NCBI GenBank assembly: GCA_963758555.1
Contig: CAVWVW010000003.1
Coordinates: 1,798,001 to 1,862,000, forward strand
Direction of reading: 5' to 3'
DNA length: 64,000 bases
Source of the DNA: CAIUMH01 sp963758555
GTDB taxonomy: Bacteria > Actinomycetota > Acidimicrobiia > Acidimicrobiales > RAAP-2
Part shown: one piece after another, positions 17,996 to 26,602 of the stretch
Layout of the letters: each line of letters begins with the position of its first letter
How positions within the stretch are numbered: position 1 is the first letter of the stretch
Translations under genes and position numbers: made by a program
The notes under the pieces: model-generated
What the model saw: the letters and a program-made list of their open reading frames with translations, nothing else
Told to the model about the DNA's origin: nothing
The model's database searches: none

Positions 17996-19702
17996 CTAGT
18001 GCATGAAGTGCTCGACGATGGGGCCGAGCGCAAGGACGGGGAAGTAGGTGAGTCCGACGATGATCACGGTGACGCCGCCGAGCATGGCGGCGAACAGAGG
18101 CGTGCCTGTGGGCAGGGTGCCTGCTGACGGCGGCACCGCTTGCTTGCGTCCCAGCGAGCCGGCGATGGCGAGCACCGGGACGATCAGCGCGAAGCGGCCG
18201 AGCAGCATGGCGATGCCGAGGGTCGTGTTGAACCACGTGGTCGCGCCGTTGAAACCTGCGAACGCCGAGCCGTTGTTGTTGGAGGTGGAGACGAAGGCGT
18301 AGACCATCTCGGTGAGGCCGTGGGGGCCTGGGTTGAGCAGCGACGCCTTCCCCGAGGTCATCGAGATCGAGATCGCAGCGAGGCTGAGGGCAGCCAGCGG
18401 CACGATGAGGATGTAGATCGCCACCAGCTTCATCTCAGTTGCCTGGATCTTCTTGCCGAGATACTCAGGCGTCCGGCCGACCATGAGCCCAGCGATGAAG
18501 ACACTGAGCATCGCCAGGATCAACATGCCGTAGAGCCCGGAGCCCGTGCCACCCGGGGAGACCTCTCCCAGCATCATGTTGACGAGGAGCACACCGCCAC
18601 CGAGCGCGGTGTAGCTGTCGTGCGATGAGTCGACGGCTCCCGTCGAGGTGCCAGTGGACGAGGAGCCGAACAGGGCACTGGGCGCCGCCCCGAAGCGGAT
18701 CTCCTTGCCCTCCATGTTGCCGCCCACGTTCTGCGCCGTGGCGTGCTGGCTGATGGTGGCTGGCAGGTGGCTGTTGCCGTTCGCCTCGAAGGCCATGACC
18801 GCCACCGACGCCCCTGCCCAGAGGACGAACATCGCGGCCAAGACGGCGAGGCCCTGACGCAGGTTCTTGCACATCTTGCCGAAGGTCCAGGGCAGGGAGA
18901 ACGGGATGAGCAGCAGGAGCCAGATCTCAAAGAGGTTGGTGAAGCCGTTCGGGTTCTCGAAGGGGTGGGCAGAGTTGGCGTTGTACGGGCCTCCTCCGTT
19001 GGTGCCGAGCTCCTTGATGGCCTCTTGGCTGCCGATCGCTCCCGAAGGAAGGGTCTGGTGGCCGTTGGCGAGGGTGTGGATCGCGTGTGGCGCATCGAGG
19101 TTCTGGATCACACCCGAGGCGATGAGCACGAAGGCGGCGAGGAAGGACAGCGGCAGGAGCACGCGGATCACCGTGCGCGTGAGGTCGACCCAGAAGCTCC
19201 CGAGCGTGCTCGAGCGCCGCCGCACGAGGCCGCGGATCAAGGCGACGGCCACGGCGATGCCGACCGCGGCGGAGAGGAAGTTCTGGACGGTCAGCCCGGC
19301 CATCTGGGTGAAGAGTGACACCCCGGTCTCGCCGGCGTAGTTCTGCCAGTTCGTGTTGGTCAGGAAGCTCACCGCGGTGTTCCAGGCCAAGGGCGGTGCC
19401 ACGGTGGCCGCATGGCCGGGGTTCAAGGGCAGGTGGGCCTGGAGGCGCTGGATCAGGTAGAGGATGACCACCGAGACGAGCGAGAACGACAGCAGGCTCA
19501 GCGCGTAGTTGCGCCAGCGCTGCTCACCGCGCTCCTCGATGCCCGTGGCCTTGTAGATCAGGCGCTCGACGGGACCGAAGACCTTGTCCCCCGGGGCACG
19601 CCCTCCGCCGTAGACCTTGGCCATGTAGCTGCCGAGGAACGGGACGCTGACCGCGAGCGCCGCGATCAGGATGAGGAGCTGGATGACGTCGTTCGTGCTC
19701 AT
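17996..19702 (-). CDS. kdpA: K+-transporting ATPase channel-like subunit KdpA
   Basis: 568 residues with about ten hydrophobic segments. The four selectivity-filter-like loops are recognisable, among them NTAVSFLTNTNWQNYAGE, KELGTNGGGPYNANSAHPFE and VYAFVSTSNNNGSAFAGF. KdpA binds and conducts K+ into the cell. Its ATG overlaps the kdpF stop as TGATG. Confidence 0.97.
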   Translation of the reverse strand: MSTNDVIQLLILIAALAVSVPFLGSYMAKVYGGGRAPGDKVFGPVERLIYKATGIEERGEQRWRNYALSLLSFSLVSVVILYLIQRLQAHLPLNPGHAATVAPPLAWNTAVSFLTNTNWQNYAGETGVSLFTQMAGLTVQNFLSAAVGIAVAVALIRGLVRRRSSTLGSFWVDLTRTVIRVLLPLSFLAAFVLIASGVIQNLDAPHAIHTLANGHQTLPSGAIGSQEAIKELGTNGGGPYNANSAHPFENPNGFTNLFEIWLLLLIPFSLPWTFGKMCKNLRQGLAVLAAMFVLWAGASVAVMAFEANGNSHLPATISQHATAQNVGGNMEGKEIRFGAAPSALFGSSSTGTSTGAVDSSHDSYTALGGGVLLVNMMLGEVSPGGTGSGLYGMLILAMLSVFIAGLMVGRTPEYLGKKIQATEMKLVAIYILIVPLAALSLAAISISMTSGKASLLNPGPHGLTEMVYAFVSTSNNNGSAFAGFNGATTWFNTTLGIAMLLGRFALIVPVLAIAGSLGRKQAVPPSAGTLPTGTPLFAAMLGGVTVIIVGLTYFPVLALGPIVEHFMH

Positions 19703-19791
19703 CAGAGCTTCTCAGGCGCCAGGAGCGCCACCACCAGGTAGATCGTGAGGCCCACCGCCACCACCAGGCCGATGATGTCGTCGAGGTTCAT
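19702..19791 (-). CDS. kdpF: K+-transporting ATPase small subunit KdpF
   Basis: 29 residues forming one membrane helix; the centre reads GLVVAVGLTIYLVVALLAPE. The Y-L-x-x-A-L-x-x-P-E-K/R ending is the usual KdpF signature. KdpF stabilises the complex in the membrane. It overlaps the upstream small gene by ATGA and kdpA by TGATG, so it is placed by context as well as by sequence. Confidence 0.92.
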   Translation of the reverse strand: MNLDDIIGLVVAVGLTIYLVVALLAPEKL

Positions 19792-19955
19792 GACGTCACC
19801 TCCACGGGCTCCGCCTCTGGTGCAGCCGCTTGCTCGTCGATGCCGCCGACGACGGCGTCGCCGTCTTCACCCACGATCCGCTCGCATCCCTTGACGAATG
19901 CGAACATCAGCGCGAAGAACGCCACCGTGGCTCCGAGATACGCGAGGTCTTGCAC
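19788..19955 (-). CDS. Small membrane protein at the head of the kdp operon
   Basis: 55 residues: one N-terminal hydrophobic helix (LAYLGATVAFFALMFAFVKG, then CERIVGE) and an acidic C-terminal tail rich in Ala, Pro and Glu. I chose the GTG at 19955 because AAGGAGG lies five bases before it; an upstream extension in the same frame lacks protein-like features. Its stop overlaps the kdpF start (ATGA), so it is part of the operon. Similar small one-helix ORFs precede kdpF in some other bacteria, but I know of no established function. It could be a further accessory subunit. Confidence 0.72.
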   Translation of the reverse strand: MQDLAYLGATVAFFALMFAFVKGCERIVGEDGDAVVGGIDEQAAAPEAEPVEVTS

Positions 19956-20230
19956 ACGCGCCTCCTTGTGGTCATGAGAGGCGACGGTCGCCCTCTTTGG
20001 TGATGATGAGTCCTGGCGGGCAGCCACAGGGAGGAAAGTCACGTCTTCGCGACGGCCCCCCTGGACCAATGTCACGTCGCTGCCACGGCAGGCTCTCGCG
20101 AGCAGGGCCCGATCCCTCGCCTGGCGAGCGCGCCGTGGCCGCGCACCAGATCGATGGCGTCGCTTTGGCGTCCCCGACCTTCCAGTCGGTACCTTGGGGT
20201 CAAGTCAGACCGAGCAAGAAGGTGGTGGTC

Positions 20231-22534
20231 GTGCGAGTCGCACTGGTATCGACGTATCCACCCCGCCAGTGTGGGATCGCGACCTTCAGCTCAGACCTCT
20301 TCGAGGCCCTGAGGGCGGCTCCGAAGATCCGTCAGGTCGACGTGATCGCCATCTCGAACTCCGCGGACTTCAAGGTCAAGCGACCCATCGTCGACGTGAT
20401 CGACCAAGGCGCTCGAGAGGACTACCACCGGGCTGCCCGCACGGTGAACCGATCCGAGATCGACGTCGTGCTGATCGAGCACGAGTTCGGGATCTTCGGC
20501 GGCGCCGACGGCGAGTACCTGCTCTCCTTCGTCGGCGACCTCTCGATCCCCTACGTGATCACGCTCCACACCGTGCTCTCCGCTCCGTCGGAGAACCAAG
20601 ATCGCGTCATGCGCACCTTGTGCGCGGGAGCGGCCAGCGTCTTGGTCTTCACCAACGATGCTCGAGAGATCATCTTGTCGCAGAACGTCGCCGATCCCTC
20701 TCGGGTCGCGGTGGTCCCCCACGGAGCGCCGACGAAGATCACGGCGCTGGCCGAGCGAGACGAGGCGCCAGTTCCCGTGGCCATCTGGGAGCCAGGCCAA
20801 AAGCAGCGCCAGACCACCGAGGGGCGCTTCGTGGTGACCTCCTTCGGCCTGCTCTCCGAGGGCAAGGGCCTCGAGTGCGCCATCGAAGCCATCAAAGAGG
20901 TGGCGGTCGAGCACCCAGAGGTGCTCTTCATGATCGCGGGCGCCACGCACCCCGAGATCGTGCGGCGCGAGGGAGAGTCCTACCGGCTCCAGCTCACCCA
21001 GAAGGTCAGGGAGCTGGGCCTCGGCGAGCAGGTGATCTTCGACGATCGCTTCTTGTCCATCGAAGAGCTGGCCCGGACCTTGGGCGCCACCGACCTGTTC
21101 CTCACGCCCTATCGAGGCCTGGAGCAGACGGTCTCAGGCGCGCTGACCTTCGCCGTCGCTGCAGGCTTGCCGGTGGTCTCGACGCCGTATCGCTACGCCC
21201 TCGATCTCCTCAAGGACGGCGCAGGCACCATCATCCCCGTCGATGACGCGAGCGCCCTGGCGGCGGCGATCACCGAGCTGATCGAGACGCCGAAGAAGCT
21301 CAAGAAGATGCGCACAGCCGCCAAGGTCGCCGGAGCCCCGCTGAGCTGGCCGTCGGTCGGCCGGGAGACAGCGGTCATCCTCAGGCGCGCCGCTCACGGC
21401 CCCATCGCCGCGTACGAGCCCGCCATCAAGCTGCTCCGGCTGCCGCCGCTCAAGCTCGACCACCTCTCGACGATGATCGACGACACCGGCATCGTCCAGC
21501 ACGCCATCGGCTCGATCCCGAACCGGATCTCGGGCTACTGCGTCGATGACGTCGCTCGGCTCGCTCAGGTCGCCCACCAGCTCTTCGTGCGCACCAGCGA
21601 CGTGACCTGGCGGATCAGCCTGTCGCGCTCGATCGCCTTCCTCCTCCACGCCTCCGACGCGGGCTCAGGCCACGAGCTCTTCAACTTCATGACCTTCGAC
21701 CGCAAGTGGATCGGCCACGCCCACCACGGCGACCACTACGGCCGGACCATCTGGGCCTTGGGCGAGCTGGTCTCGGGCACGCTGCCGCCTTCGATCGAGG
21801 TGCCGGTGGCCCAGATGCTCGACACCATGAGCCAGCACATGGCGATCACCACCGCCTCGCCTCGTACGAGCGCCTTCGCCCTGCTCGGCCTCGCACGCTC
21901 GTCGACGGCGGAGCGCCGCGAGCGCAACCGAGGCATCGTGACCACCTTGGCCACGGGTCTGGTCGAGCTCTACGACCAGCACCACGTCGAGGGCTGGGAG
22001 TGGTTCGAGCCGATGCTGACCTACGACAACGCCCGGCTTCCCCAGGCGCTGCTTCGAGCCGGCGACCACCTCGGCCGCCAGGATCTCATGGAGCTCGGTC
22101 TGACCACGCTGGCCTGGCTGGGAGACCGCTGCGGCCTCGAGGGCGAGACCGTCCAGCTGCCTGGGAACCGCTGGCAGCAGGCGAACGACGCCTTCGAGAC
22201 CCAGGGCGACGAGCAGCCCCTGGACGCCGCGGCGCTGGTCGAAGCGGAGATCGATGCCTACAAGATTACCGGCGACACCGACCACGCCAAACGAGCCACC
22301 GCCGCGTTCGAGTGGTTCTTGGGTCGGAACCATCTGGGCCTGCCCCTCTACGACGCCTCGACCGGAGGCTGCCGCGACGGTCTCTCCTCCGACCTTGTGT
22401 CGCTCAACGAGGGCGCCGAGTCGACGCTCGCCTACCTCACGGCGCGCTTGGCCGTTGAAGCCGCCGAGTTCTCGGTCATCCCGCCGCAGCATCCATCCAC
22501 CGAGCCAGAGGTTTTGGGAGAGTTGCCCGCATGA
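20231..22534 (+). CDS. GT4 glycosyltransferase with C-terminal six-hairpin-like domain
   Basis: 767 residues. The first half (about 1-395) is a GT-B retaining glycosyltransferase of the GT4 type: VALVSTYPPRQCGIATF, VLIEHEFGIFGG, YVITLHTVL, VVPHGAP, SFGLLSEGKGLECAIEA and TPYRGLEQTVSGALTFAVAA. The second half (about 430-755) has repeated helical segments with aromatic and acidic residues (GISGYCVDD-like, VEGWEWFEPMLTYDNARLPQ, GGCRDGLSS), resembling (alpha/alpha)6 glycoside hydrolases or mannosidase-like domains. GTG 20231 is the likely start, with AAGGTGG upstream. The stop overlaps the GH130 gene (ATGA). A role in making a manno-oligosaccharide or glycoconjugate that GH130 then processes is inferred from the coupling. 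Confidence 0.82.
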   Translation: MRVALVSTYPPRQCGIATFSSDLFEALRAAPKIRQVDVIAISNSADFKVKRPIVDVIDQGAREDYHRAARTVNRSEIDVVLIEHEFGIFGGADGEYLLSFVGDLSIPYVITLHTVLSAPSENQDRVMRTLCAGAASVLVFTNDAREIILSQNVADPSRVAVVPHGAPTKITALAERDEAPVPVAIWEPGQKQRQTTEGRFVVTSFGLLSEGKGLECAIEAIKEVAVEHPEVLFMIAGATHPEIVRREGESYRLQLTQKVRELGLGEQVIFDDRFLSIEELARTLGATDLFLTPYRGLEQTVSGALTFAVAAGLPVVSTPYRYALDLLKDGAGTIIPVDDASALAAAITELIETPKKLKKMRTAAKVAGAPLSWPSVGRETAVILRRAAHGPIAAYEPAIKLLRLPPLKLDHLSTMIDDTGIVQHAIGSIPNRISGYCVDDVARLAQVAHQLFVRTSDVTWRISLSRSIAFLLHASDAGSGHELFNFMTFDRKWIGHAHHGDHYGRTIWALGELVSGTLPPSIEVPVAQMLDTMSQHMAITTASPRTSAFALLGLARSSTAERRERNRGIVTTLATGLVELYDQHHVEGWEWFEPMLTYDNARLPQALLRAGDHLGRQDLMELGLTTLAWLGDRCGLEGETVQLPGNRWQQANDAFETQGDEQPLDAAALVEAEIDAYKITGDTDHAKRATAAFEWFLGRNHLGLPLYDASTGGCRDGLSSDLVSLNEGAESTLAYLTARLAVEAAEFSVIPPQHPSTEPEVLGELPA

Positions 22535-23487
22535 TCTCGTCCGCTGACCTCTTCACCCGGCACGACGCCAACCCCATCTTGACCGCCAAGATGTGGCCGA
22601 CGCCGGTGAACACCGCGTTCAACGCGGCGGCGTGCCGCCACGGCGGCGAGACCATCTTGCTGTGTCGGATCGAGGACCGCCGAGGACTCTCGCACCTGTG
22701 GGTGGCCCGCTCGCCTGACGGTCGGGACAGCTGGAGCATCGACGAGAAGCCCTTGCTCAGCCCGCACCCGACCTACGAGGGCCAGCTCTGGGGCTTCGAG
22801 GACCCCCGCGTGGTCTGGCTCGACGAGCTCGAGGTCTGGGCCATCACGTGCACGGCCTACGGACCGCTCGGGCCATCGGTGTTCTTGGCCACCACGCGTG
22901 ATTTCACGTCGATCGCCGCCGAGTACGGCAGCATCATGGCGCCCGACGACAAGAACGCAGCCCTGCTGCCCCACCGGATCAACGGCGAGTGGGTGCTGTT
23001 CCACCGACCGGCGGTCGCCTACGCCGGTGGCCAGGGCAACATCTGGGTCTCGAAGAGCCCCGACCTCGCCACCTGGAGCAACCCAGAGATCGCCATGCGC
23101 ACGAGGCCCGGAGCGTGGTGGGATTCGCTGCGCATCGGGATCGGACCCCCACCCTTCGAGGTGCCCGAAGGCTGGCTGCTGATCTACCACGGGGTGCGAG
23201 AGACGGTCTCGGGATCGACCTATCGCCTGGGGCTCGCCCTGCTCGACCGCGACGACCCCACCAAGGTGCTCCGACGGGCCGACGAGTGGATCCTCGCTCC
23301 TGAAGAGGATTACGAGCGGGTCGGTGACGTGAGCAACGTCATCTTCTCGTGTGGCGTCGTGGTCGACGAAGACGCCGATGCCATCGACCTCTACTACGCC
23401 GGCGCCGACACGTGCATGGCGCTGGCCTCCGCCTCGCTCAGCCAGGTGCGCAGCTATCTCATGGCGTGCCCCGAGCAAGGGCTCTAG
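22531..23487 (+). CDS. GH130 family beta-mannoside phosphorylase/hydrolase
   Basis: 318 residues with the five-bladed beta-propeller pattern of GH130: DANPILTAKMWPTPVNTAFN, ETILLCRIEDRRGLSHL, YEGQLWGFEDPRVVWLDE (catalytic Asp in the FEDPR motif) and WLLIYHGVRET. The family phosphorolyses or hydrolyses beta-1,2- or beta-1,4-mannosides. Phosphorylases use Arg/His residues to hold phosphate; LCRIEDRRG and LIYHGV offer candidates, so I favour a phosphorylase. It overlaps the upstream glycosyltransferase by ATGA, which argues for a joint pathway. The exact linkage cannot be told from sequence. Confidence 0.9.
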   Translation: MISSADLFTRHDANPILTAKMWPTPVNTAFNAAACRHGGETILLCRIEDRRGLSHLWVARSPDGRDSWSIDEKPLLSPHPTYEGQLWGFEDPRVVWLDELEVWAITCTAYGPLGPSVFLATTRDFTSIAAEYGSIMAPDDKNAALLPHRINGEWVLFHRPAVAYAGGQGNIWVSKSPDLATWSNPEIAMRTRPGAWWDSLRIGIGPPPFEVPEGWLLIYHGVRETVSGSTYRLGLALLDRDDPTKVLRRADEWILAPEEDYERVGDVSNVIFSCGVVVDEDADAIDLYYAGADTCMALASASLSQVRSYLMACPEQGL

Positions 23488-23504
23488 CGGACCGACCGCT
23501 CCGC

Positions 23505-24059
23505 TCAGCTCGGCGGCTCCTCGAGCAGCTCATCGATCCGCGGGCGCCAATCGACGGCTTCGGTGCTCTCGCCGGCTGCGTGCAGCGCGTCGCGCTCGGC
23601 TCGCAGGGCCGCCGCCGCGCTGGCGGTGTTGGCCGGGAGCGCTTGGACCAACCGGTCGCGCAGCACGCCGGCCAAGGCCGGTGCGGCACCTTCGGTCGAG
23701 ACTGAGATGATCACGTCGCCCTCGCGATGGAGAGCAGTGAAGAAGAAGCTCGAGCGCTCAGGGTCGTCGACGACGTTGAGCCAGATCCCACGGTCGGTCG
23801 TCGCCGCGACCAGCGAGTCGTTCACGGTGTCCTCGCCCGTGGCGCTGACCACCAGCCAGGCACCCTCGAGGTCGTCGAGGTGAAAGGCCCGCTCGGCCAC
23901 CGACGCCACACCTTCCGGCAGCGGAGCGATGATCGCTTTGGCGACCACGCGCACCGACGCTCCCGCCTCGAGCAGCTGCGCTGCCTTCCGTGACCCGATG
24001 CGACCCGCTCCGAGCACCAGGACGTCTCGACCGGTGAGGTCGAGCGCCAAGGGCAGCAT
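23505..24059 (-). CDS. Precorrin-2 dehydrogenase / sirohydrochlorin ferrochelatase (siroheme synthase N-domain)
   Basis: 184 residues. N-terminal Rossmann fold VLVLGAGRIGSRKAAQLLEA for NAD, then WLVVSATGEDTVNDSLVAA and WLNVVDDPERSSFFFTALHR, VIISVSTEGAAPALAGVLRD, all typical of the CysG N-terminal (Met8/SirC) family. It turns precorrin-2 into sirohydrochlorin and may insert iron, making siroheme for the sulfite reductase encoded two genes upstream. The start overlaps the stop of the methyltransferase gene as TGATG. Confidence 0.93.
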   Translation of the reverse strand: MLPLALDLTGRDVLVLGAGRIGSRKAAQLLEAGASVRVVAKAIIAPLPEGVASVAERAFHLDDLEGAWLVVSATGEDTVNDSLVAATTDRGIWLNVVDDPERSSFFFTALHREGDVIISVSTEGAAPALAGVLRDRLVQALPANTASAAAALRAERDALHAAGESTEAVDWRPRIDELLEEPPS

Positions 24060-24787
24060 CAGCCAGCGTGGTGAGCCAGGTGGGCAAGCTCGCTGAGGTC
24101 GAGCGCGGCCACCGCTCCGACGACGATCACCGCAGGGTTCACCACCTCGAGATCACCGAGCGAACCGAGCGTCGAGCGCACGGTTCGCTGCTCGCTGGTC
24201 CACGCTTGCTCGACCACGGCGATCGGCGTCGAGGCCGAGAGCCCGCCCTCGAGCAGCTGGCTGGCGATGGAGGACCGGTGAGCCACGCCCATCAGGATCA
24301 CGAGTGTCACCTCAGGGTTGGCCAGCCGACGGAAATCCACCCCTTCACCCTCTCGGGCATGGCCCGTCACCACGCAGACCCCATGGCTGAGCCCTCGATG
24401 GGTCACCGGGATCCCTGCGGCACTCGGACCGCTCAGCGCGGAGGTGACCCCTGGGACGACCTCGGTCTCGATGCCGGCTGCGTGCAGCGCCTCGAGCTCC
24501 TCGCCGCCGCGGCCGAAGACGAAGGGGTCGCCGCCCTTGAGTCGGACCACCCGCTCGTGACGTCGACCGAGCACCACCAGCAGCTCGTTGATCAGCGCTT
24601 GGTTGTGCGAGCCACCTGGCTTCTTGCCGACGTCGATGAGCTCGGCGGTCTTCGACGCCAGAGCGAGCACCGACGGGTCGACGAGGCGGTCGTAGACCAC
24701 CACCTCGGCGTCACCGAGCAAGCGAGCGGCGCGCAGCGTGAGCAGCTCGGCGCTGCCAGGTCCTGCTCCCACCAGAGCGACGGTCAC
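24059..24787 (-). CDS. cobA: Uroporphyrinogen-III C-methyltransferase
   Basis: 242 residues. SAM-dependent tetrapyrrole methylase: VALVGAGPGSAELLTLRAAR, VVVYDRLVDPSVL, VVRLKGGDPFVFGRGGEELE, VVPGVTSALSGPSAAGIPVT and TLVILMGVAH. It makes precorrin-2, the branch point to siroheme. It sits between the reductase (ATGA overlap, 24784-24787) and the dehydrogenase (TGATG overlap), so in this context it serves siroheme rather than cobalamin. Confidence 0.95.
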   Translation of the reverse strand: MTVALVGAGPGSAELLTLRAARLLGDAEVVVYDRLVDPSVLALASKTAELIDVGKKPGGSHNQALINELLVVLGRRHERVVRLKGGDPFVFGRGGEELEALHAAGIETEVVPGVTSALSGPSAAGIPVTHRGLSHGVCVVTGHAREGEGVDFRRLANPEVTLVILMGVAHRSSIASQLLEGGLSASTPIAVVEQAWTSEQRTVRSTLGSLGDLEVVNPAVIVVGAVAALDLSELAHLAHHAG

Positions 24788-26454
24788 GAGAGGCCCACCC
24801 GGGCGATGAAGTCGCCGAAGGCCTCATCCTCGCCACCCTCGGCCTCCCAGCGATCGAGCAGCGGGGCGAGCGTGGCAGGGAGGTCGTCGAACTTGACCTT
24901 CTCCTTGTACAGCACAGCCAGACGGTTCCCCGAGGGACCTCCGCCGACGAAGACGTCGTAGGAGGTCTTCGTCCGCCCCACCACACCGACCTCGGCCACC
25001 GAGGGGCGCGCGCAGCCGTTCGGACAGCCCGTCATCCGCAGCTGGAGCCGACGTCCCTCGAGCGAGCGCGACGCGAGCTCACCTTCGAGGCGCTCCACCA
25101 GATCGGGCAGGCGTCGCTCGGACTCGGTGAGCGCTTGGCCGCACGTGGGCAGCGCCGGACAGGCCAGCGCTGACCGCTCGACGGGACCGAGGTCCTCGAC
25201 GCCGCGCACGCCATGGTCGACGAGCAGCGCCGCGATCCGCTCGCGCTCGTCGGTGGCGATCCCGGCGATCAAGAGATCCTGCTGGGGGGTGATGAAGAAG
25301 GTGACGTCACTTGATGCCGCGATCTTGCGCAGCGCCGTGCGAAGGCCGATCTCAGGCTTCACGTCCTTGATCCGCCCCGCACCGACCCGGATGCCGAGCT
25401 GCAAGGTGCCGTCAGGCAGCTCTCGCCAGCCCAGGTGGTCGTCTGCGCCGATGTCAGGGAGCACCGGGAGCGGCGGGCGAAGGCTCGAGCCCAGGTGACG
25501 CTCGACCTCGGCCCTGAAGGCGTCGATCCCGAGGTCCGCCACCACGTACTTCATCCGTGCTCGGCGTCGGTCGGTGCGGTCTCCGAGCTCGCGATAGGTC
25601 TCGAGCACCGCCGCGATGACCGCGTCGAGCTCGTGGTCGGTCACGAAGCAGAGGGGGTCGGCCAAGCGAGGGAACGTGTCGGGGTTGGCGTAGCTGCGAC
25701 CGAGGCCGCCGCCGGCCAAGACCGTGAAGCCCTCACCCACCTCAGGGTGGTGCCCGGGGACCAGGCCAAGATCTTGCGCGAAGACGTCGACGCAGTTGTC
25801 GCCGGGGTTGGCGATCGCGATCTTGAACTTCCGGGGCAGGTAGGTGGTGCCGTAGAAGGGCAGCTCGACTTCCGCCTCACGTGACGCAGCCAGCTCGCCG
25901 TTGACGAAGAGCTCCCAGTGGGCCGAGGTCCTCGGCTTCAAGCTGGCAGCGAGGTGCTCCGTCAGATCCGCCAGACGCGTCCCGCCGAGCTCGGTCTGGA
26001 GGCCCGGGCAGGTGACGATGTTGCGGACCACGTCGCCACAGGCGCCGAACGAGGTCATCAGGTGCTCGTCCAAGATCCGAGCCATCGGCCGGAGGCCGCC
26101 TTTGAGGACACCGTGGTACTGCACCGCCTGACGGGTGGTGAGTCGAATCGAGCCGTCCGCCACCTCGCCGGCGACGTGATCGAGCGCCAGCCACTGCTTG
26201 GACGTCAGCCGCCCACCGGGGATCGCCACACGGATCATGAAGATGTAGTCGAGCGGCTCATGGGCCAGCGACCGCTCACGCCTGACGTCACGGTCGTCCT
26301 GGGCGTAGACGCCGTGGAACTTGAGGAGCTGCTCGCTCTCCTCGGAGACGTTCGGGGCAGCGTTGGCGAGCTGCCCGGCGAGATCGCCCCGCAGCGCGTC
26401 GCTCGACGCCTTGATTCCCTCGACTGCTGTGAGCTGCTTGGGCTCGGACGCCAC
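24784..26454 (-). CDS. sir: Siroheme/4Fe-4S sulfite (or nitrite) reductase
   Basis: 556 residues, typical of actinobacterial ferredoxin-dependent sulfite reductases. Seen: IRLTTRQAVQYHGVLKGGL, TCPGLQTEL, KFKIAIANPGDNCVDVFAQD, and the cluster cysteines in ACPALPTCGQALTESER and RMTGCPNGCARPSVAEV. It reduces sulfite to sulfide with six electrons. A nitrite-reductase role cannot be fully excluded, but the neighbouring siroheme genes and the sulfur theme of the region favour sulfite. The start is GTG with AGAGGCGG upstream. No cysH/cysDN follows, so the upper sulfate pathway must be elsewhere. Confidence 0.9.
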   Translation of the reverse strand: MASEPKQLTAVEGIKASSDALRGDLAGQLANAAPNVSEESEQLLKFHGVYAQDDRDVRRERSLAHEPLDYIFMIRVAIPGGRLTSKQWLALDHVAGEVADGSIRLTTRQAVQYHGVLKGGLRPMARILDEHLMTSFGACGDVVRNIVTCPGLQTELGGTRLADLTEHLAASLKPRTSAHWELFVNGELAASREAEVELPFYGTTYLPRKFKIAIANPGDNCVDVFAQDLGLVPGHHPEVGEGFTVLAGGGLGRSYANPDTFPRLADPLCFVTDHELDAVIAAVLETYRELGDRTDRRRARMKYVVADLGIDAFRAEVERHLGSSLRPPLPVLPDIGADDHLGWRELPDGTLQLGIRVGAGRIKDVKPEIGLRTALRKIAASSDVTFFITPQQDLLIAGIATDERERIAALLVDHGVRGVEDLGPVERSALACPALPTCGQALTESERRLPDLVERLEGELASRSLEGRRLQLRMTGCPNGCARPSVAEVGVVGRTKTSYDVFVGGGPSGNRLAVLYKEKVKFDDLPATLAPLLDRWEAEGGEDEAFGDFIARVGLS

Positions 26455-26602
26455 CGCGCACCGCCTCTTCTGATTCCCGTAAAAGCTGACCCAGATTATC
26501 AGGTTTCAATTCTCAGCCGACAGGGCCAGCCGGCTGGTCGAGCTCCTGAGCGCAGTCTCGCGCCCCTCAGAGGTGAACAGCGGCTCAGATAGGGTTGGCC
26601 GG
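26455..26602. promoter_or_regulatory. Divergent promoter region of sir and the sulfotransferase-like gene
   Basis: 148 bp between divergent genes. On the minus strand an AT-rich block (ATTGAAACCTGATAATCT, around 26487-26506) contains TAAT/TAATCT elements that could form the sir promoter, with a loose CTGA...TCAG dyad over it. The plus-strand -10 is given separately. Confidence 0.4.
26590..26595 (+). promoter_or_regulatory. -10 box TAGGGT, 7 nt before ATG 26603 (leaderless)
   Basis: TAGGGT followed by seven bases and the ATG, with no ribosome-binding site between. This spacing puts the transcription start at the start codon. Confidence 0.55.

Noticed and set aside
17988..18236. N-terminal extension of kdpB
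   Set aside because: The frame is open, but it overlaps kdpA and is His/Arg-rich; AGGAG and family length support ATG 17987.
19956..20230. A c-di-AMP (ydaO-type) riboswitch upstream of the kdp operon
   Set aside because: I looked for its conserved blocks in the 275-bp divergent gap and did not find them; only a weak short hairpin is present. A covariance-model search would settle it.
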